Shown piece after piece: positions 25,364-28,774 of a stretch of 28,774 bases of DNA (positions are counted from its first letter, which is position 1; each line of letters opens with the position of its first letter). The stretch is taken from assembly GCA_020636155.1 (NCBI GenBank), contig JACJYM010000019.1, forward strand, positions 1-28,774, read 5' to 3'. The notes under the pieces are model-generated. The model was not told the DNA's origin and searched no databases. It saw only the letters and a program-made list of their open reading frames with translations. The stretch comes from Lewinellaceae bacterium. Its GTDB lineage: Bacteria > Bacteroidota > Bacteroidia > Chitinophagales > Saprospiraceae. The position numbers and the translations under genes are program-made.

Positions 25364-26340
25364 TTCTTCTTTTCCTCTGCCTTCGGTTTTTCTAAATGAA
25401 ATTTACCCATGTCTTCATATTTCTTTATACGCTGAGCAATTCTCTCTTCCGGCGAAAGTTCGAGTAATGCTGTGATCTCCTTTTTTATGTGAGACTTCAA
25501 GGTTTTAGCCATTTTATCAGGGTCTGAATGAGCTCCCCCCAAAGGTTCTTTAATGACTTCATCAACCAATCCAAATTCATACATGTGATCAGAAGTGAGC
25601 TTTAATGCCTCTGCTGCTTGTTCTTTATAGTCCCAGCTACGCCACAATATCGAGGAGCATGATTCCGGGCTGATGACAGAATACCAAGTGTTTTCGAGCA
25701 TAAAAACCTTATCTCCCAGTCCTATTCCTAAAGCACCACCCGAGGCACCTTCTCCTATGATATAGCATATGATAGGAACTTTGAGCTGAGCCATTTCGAA
25801 TAGATTTCTGGCAATGGCTTCAGCCTGACCTCTTTCTTCGGCTTCTAGCCCGGGAAATGCTCCGGGAGTATCTATGAGGCATACGACCGGAAAGCCAAAT
25901 CTCTCTGCCATTTTCATCAATCGTAAGGCTTTTCTGTATCCTTCTGGATTGGCCATTCCAAAATTTCGGTATTGACGCAACTTGGTGTTTACTCCTTTTT
26001 GATGACCAAGAATGACGATTGGTTGCCCATCGATGGAAGCGAGTCCACCGACTATGGCTTTGTCATCAGCAAAATAGCGGTCACCATGTAATTCAACAAA
26101 TTTCTTACAGATAGAATTAATGTAGAAAAGCGTATAGGGTCTTTCGGGATGTCTTGACAATTGCACTTTTTGCCAACCAGTCAGGTTGGAATATATCTCC
26201 TTCTTTTGGGCATTGATTTTTTTCTCGAGCTCTTTAATCGTCTCTGTCATATCAATTACACCACCTTCGCTTACCTCTTTGATTTTTTCTAATTGCTCAT
26301 AAAGGTTTTCCAAAGGTTTTTCAAATTCTAAAAAAACCAT
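25360..26340 (-). CDS. accA: Acetyl-CoA carboxylase, carboxyltransferase subunit alpha
   Basis: 326 residues, the usual length. With AccD it transfers the carboxyl group from carboxybiotin to acetyl-CoA, making malonyl-CoA for fatty-acid synthesis. Diagnostic segments are an N-terminal coiled helix (about 8-45), QLSRHPERPY, ELHGDRYFADD, NFGMANPEGYRKALRLM, IDTPGAFPGLEAEERGQ (about 157-173), GEGASGGALGIGLGD (oxyanion region) and SPESCSSILWR. A Lys/Glu-rich tail ends the protein. It is first in the accA / DUF6913-like / dapA group. TACATTTG at 26361-26354 matches the -7 consensus but would leave only a short leader. Confidence 0.96.
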   Translation of the reverse strand: MVFLEFEKPLENLYEQLEKIKEVSEGGVIDMTETIKELEKKINAQKKEIYSNLTGWQKVQLSRHPERPYTLFYINSICKKFVELHGDRYFADDKAIVGGLASIDGQPIVILGHQKGVNTKLRQYRNFGMANPEGYRKALRLMKMAERFGFPVVCLIDTPGAFPGLEAEERGQAEAIARNLFEMAQLKVPIICYIIGEGASGGALGIGLGDKVFMLENTWYSVISPESCSSILWRSWDYKEQAAEALKLTSDHMYEFGLVDEVIKEPLGGAHSDPDKMAKTLKSHIKKEITALLELSPEERIAQRIKKYEDMGKFHLEKPKAEEKKK

Positions 26341-26547
26341 AAGAAGTTATTTACAAATGTAAATTTAGCAATTATTGTGAATTTTAAATGTTGCAATCGA
26401 TTGAATGGATTTTAGAAAAGATATATAACTAAATAATACAATCGGTATTATCTTAATTCCTAGAATTTTAGAATGATAAGTTGCTCGTTTGGAGGATTAA
26501 AAATTTATTTGCAGTTCAATATTTTAACTTCGGGTAGATAGATTATT

Positions 26548-26583
26548 AAAAAAATGAGCCACAGAACTTTTTCTGCGGCCCAT
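26548..26583 (-). terminator. Intrinsic terminator downstream of the YceI-like gene
   Basis: On the minus strand a nine-base stem (GCCGCAGAA pairing with TTCTGTGGC, one G-U pair), extendable past one mismatch by ATG/CAT, closes a four-base loop. It is followed directly by a run of seven T. It begins about 30 bases after the stop of the YceI-like gene. It is the only textbook terminator I see in the window. Confidence 0.85.
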
Positions 26584-26611
26584 GGTTTTATGAGGACTGT
26601 AAATAATACAC

Positions 26612-27286
26612 TTATTGTTTAGCCATCAAATTGATGCTGATTCCCATGTTGTCTTCGATAAACTTATCTTTCAAATTATCAAAGAAAGTTTTCGAGCCAT
26701 ACTTAATTCCCCAGTCAGTACGGTTAATTGTAAACTGAGGAGTAGTAACGTGGATCATCTGACCATTGATGTCAATCATCGCTTTGAAAGAGATTTCTTT
26801 AGTCACATCCTTAATGGTTAAGTTACCATACACTAAGGAATTTGCATCTTCAGCTCCCTCAAGTCCTGTTACTTTGTTTATAACAAAACTCGCAGTTGGA
26901 AACTTTTGAACATCGAAGAAATCAACTTCTTTTCCTTCAGCCGTCCCTTTCAAATGTGCTTCTAATGAAAGTTTTTCATCACCTTGCAAATCCAATACAT
27001 TGATGCTATTCATGTCAATTGTGAATTTACCACTTGTCACTTTGCCGTTCTCAACCCCGATTACACCTGAGGAGACATTGATGGTGCCGTGGTGTTTTCC
27101 GGCAGGTTTTGCACCCTCCCACAACACTTTGCTAGCCGCAGCATCGACTGTGTATTCAGAACCTTCCATTGTAGCCGTTTTCTGAGCTGCTCCAGTTTCT
27201 GCCGCATCTCCTGCGGGTTTGTTTTTACAGGCAAAGTTTGCAGAAAGCAAAAGAGTAATCATGGAATAAAAAATAACTTTTTTCAT
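26612..27286 (-). CDS. YceI-family lipoprotein
   Basis: 224 residues. The N-terminal MKKVIFYSMITLLLSANFAC-KN looks like a lipoprotein signal with Cys20 as the lipidated residue, although the -3 and -2 positions (N, F) are not ideal. After a Thr/Ala-rich linker, residues about 46-224 form a YceI domain: YTVDAAASKVLWEGAKPAGKHHGTI at the start, GKFTIDMNSINVLD, FFDVQKFPTASFVI, GNLTIKDVTKEISF and a C-terminal DNLKDKFIEDNMGISINL. YceI proteins are lipocalin-like barrels that bind polyisoprenoid or other amphiphilic molecules. In Bacteroidota, many are envelope lipoproteins. It is a single-gene unit with a strong terminator. The bound ligand is unknown. Confidence 0.92.
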   Translation of the reverse strand: MKKVIFYSMITLLLSANFACKNKPAGDAAETGAAQKTATMEGSEYTVDAAASKVLWEGAKPAGKHHGTINVSSGVIGVENGKVTSGKFTIDMNSINVLDLQGDEKLSLEAHLKGTAEGKEVDFFDVQKFPTASFVINKVTGLEGAEDANSLVYGNLTIKDVTKEISFKAMIDINGQMIHVTTPQFTINRTDWGIKYGSKTFFDNLKDKFIEDNMGISINLMAKQ

Positions 27287-27654
27287 CTTGTAATTAATAC
27301 TTGTTTTTGATTAATAAAAATTTTCTTCTAAAAATATTGTTAGCGAATTCTAACTCTTTGCTTAACATAAATTTGAAAAATAAGTTTGAATTAGAAAATA
27401 TTTTTTTTCGAAGCTTGAAAAAAGCTTTTAAATAACAATTTTGCACAATCCTATTTTTCCTTAGAAAATCCCTAAAAAATAGCCACAATCACAACACTCA
27501 CTAGGATACAAAACGCAATTTCTCAAAAGTCGTTCTAATAATATTTTAAAAATCTATGAATGCAAAATATCTTGCAAACGTTGCGAAAAATTACCGCAAT
27601 ATTTCGGAAAGATAATGAATGTAGACACATCTCTTAATTAAAGTAAAGTTCGCA
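27287..27654. other. Gene-free AT-rich intergenic region upstream of the YceI-like gene
   Basis: 368 bases between the T9SS-exported protein gene and the YceI-like gene, both on the minus strand. I see no convincing coding sequence. Small symmetrical elements are present: AAGCTT at 27411-27416 and 27422-27427 with a five-base loop, and the near-palindrome GCAA-ACG-TTGC at 27574-27584. I found no clear TAnnTTTG promoter for the YceI-like gene. Confidence 0.5.
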
Positions 27655-28774
27655 TTAATTCTTTATAAACTTTGCAGAGTAATGCTGATCTTTTGAAACC
27701 AACTTAATAATGTACAATCCAGCTTGTAGGTTTTCTACATTGATTTCAGTATTGTTGATTTCATTGGCTTCTTTTACTAATTTTCCATTGGAGTCAAAGA
27801 TTTGATAAGTATCAAAGATTTGATTGTTCTTAACCTGTAGAACTGAACTAACTAAGGTTGACTTCAATATGTCTTGATTTTCTGACCATCTTATATCTTT
27901 GATTCCCGATGAGTTCGTATCATAACCAAATAACTCATATCCTGTATCTGCAGACCATCCAAAGAATATCAATTGTCGATTATCAATACAGTAAATTTTG
28001 CTAGAAGACATACTTACATCGTCCCAGCCATTATCAACACGAGATACTTCGTAATTTTTGTCGATTTTATACAATTTTTGAGAAGAGCTGAAATAAAAAT
28101 CTTCACCGATTTTCAGAATATTCGAAATTACAGTCGGGACATCTCCAGTACAAGTAATAATTTCATCAAGCTTACCATTAGAAATTTTTAATTCGTTACT
28201 TGAGCTTCCTTCTTCGACCCAAATTAAATAATCCGCAGTCTCTATGGTGCCAAAGTCTCTAATAATCTTTCCGGGAAAAGAAATTTCAGTAACTCCCTCC
28301 TTAGTGACATACCATGAATGCAGAGTTGCCACTATAGTATATGAATTTTCAAATCTTTTAATTGTGTTTACGCCATTTGTGTATGGTACTAATGATACTT
28401 CAGATGTATCAAAATCTATGTCTATAATGTAACTTCCATCATACAGTAACCAATGGCGATTTTCAATTTCAGAAAAAAGTATATCAACCACTTGGACGTT
28501 ATACTTCTCATTTAAAAATTCCTTTACATCAATCAATGCGTCATTTTGTAAATCATACACAAATCGAGTATTATCGAGGTCACTATATTGCACATACAAA
28601 TATCTATCATCGATATTGTGGATTTCTTTTATGTCAGCAAAATCAACATCTATGAAATAGTTTAACTTATACACTTGATTGTTATTTTCTGAGAGAAAAT
28701 AGTAATTATTCTCATTTGGAACTACTAATATTCCTCTGTCACTAGGGTATGTTCTTGTTAATCCCCCTAGGCTG
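27655..28774 (-). CDS. T9SS-exported protein with C-terminal type A sorting domain, 5' end beyond window
   Basis: The frame is open through the right edge and gives the last 372 residues; the GTG at 28674 is not a real start because coding sequence continues upstream of it. Residues up to about 290 consist of short repeated beta-strands with aromatic-Asp/Tyr motifs (for example LLYDGSYIIDID, DYLIWVEEGSSSNELK, DFYFSSSQKLYKID, ELFGYDTNSSG), like a beta-propeller or solenoid of the kind that reports or binds surface ligands. The last 75 or so residues are a type A T9SS sorting domain: YQIFDSNGKLVKE, then INVENLQAGLYIIKL and a final KFIKN. The protein is therefore exported across the outer membrane and processed at its C-terminus. 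Function unknown. Confidence 0.85.
   Translation of the reverse strand, partial: SLGGLTRTYPSDRGILVVPNENNYYFLSENNNQVYKLNYFIDVDFADIKEIHNIDDRYLYVQYSDLDNTRFVYDLQNDALIDVKEFLNEKYNVQVVDILFSEIENRHWLLYDGSYIIDIDFDTSEVSLVPYTNGVNTIKRFENSYTIVATLHSWYVTKEGVTEISFPGKIIRDFGTIETADYLIWVEEGSSSNELKISNGKLDEIITCTGDVPTVISNILKIGEDFYFSSSQKLYKIDKNYEVSRVDNGWDDVSMSSSKIYCIDNRQLIFFGWSADTGYELFGYDTNSSGIKDIRWSENQDILKSTLVSSVLQVKNNQIFDTYQIFDSNGKLVKEANEINNTEINVENLQAGLYIIKLVSKDQHYSAKFIKN

Noticed and set aside
27294..27488. Minus-strand open frame of 64 codons upstream of the YceI-like gene
   Set aside because: Composition is that of AT-rich intergenic DNA, it runs to within 8 bases of the YceI start, and it shows no signal peptide or motif.
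1..28774. CRISPR arrays, insertion sequences, toxin-antitoxin or restriction genes
   Set aside because: No spaced direct repeats, transposase motifs or defence-type domains were found; the kinase cluster has envelope rather than classic defence partners.

Overview
The window looks like a low-GC chromosomal segment of a Bacteroidota bacterium, probably in or near the Saprospiria. Four observations support this. The secreted proteins are of type IX secretion system (T9SS) kind: a PorP/SprF-family protein, a large modular adhesin-like protein, and a protein with a C-terminal type A sorting domain. A well-formed Bacteroidota promoter (TTTG-N19-TAnnTTTG) lies before kdsD. Starts lack clear Shine-Dalgarno sequences. 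Several family choices, including the long-form RecQ and a DUF6913-like gene beside accA, are typical of this phylum. The class assignment is inference; the phylum is well supported. I see no insertion sequence, CRISPR array, tRNA or rRNA.

Left part (1-8545, all minus strand): a four-gene cluster. In transcription order it encodes a secreted MORN-repeat protein with a C-terminal outer-membrane beta-barrel, a very large membrane Ser/Thr kinase (cytoplasmic Hanks kinase, charged coiled coil, one membrane span, WG-like segment, helical repeats, SUMF1/FGE-like domain), a PorP/SprF-like protein, and a beta-helix plus Ig-like surface protein that runs off the left edge. This is the most unusual part of the window and could be a linked signalling and surface-display module.

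Middle part (8546-20900): a 402-base gap holding an orphan open segment or hairpin, then housekeeping genes. These are a DUF1015 protein, transketolase, RecQ helicase, arabinose-5-phosphate isomerase (KDO synthesis), and a tight pair of mevalonate-pathway genes (type 2 IPP isomerase and class II HMG-CoA reductase), both starting with TTG. A secreted protein of unknown function is translationally coupled to a flavin-reductase-like protein and runs convergently towards the mevalonate pair.

Right part (20898-28774): a SPOR-domain membrane protein, a small four-span membrane protein, a nitroreductase followed by an MFS transporter of FucP type, an accA / DUF6913-like / dapA operon, a YceI-like lipoprotein with a clear intrinsic terminator, and the C-terminal part of a T9SS-exported protein that runs off the right edge.

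All four convergent gene pairs meet with 2 bases or fewer between them, or overlap. Two of them share a palindromic tetranucleotide (CTAG, TTAA) that supplies both stop codons.
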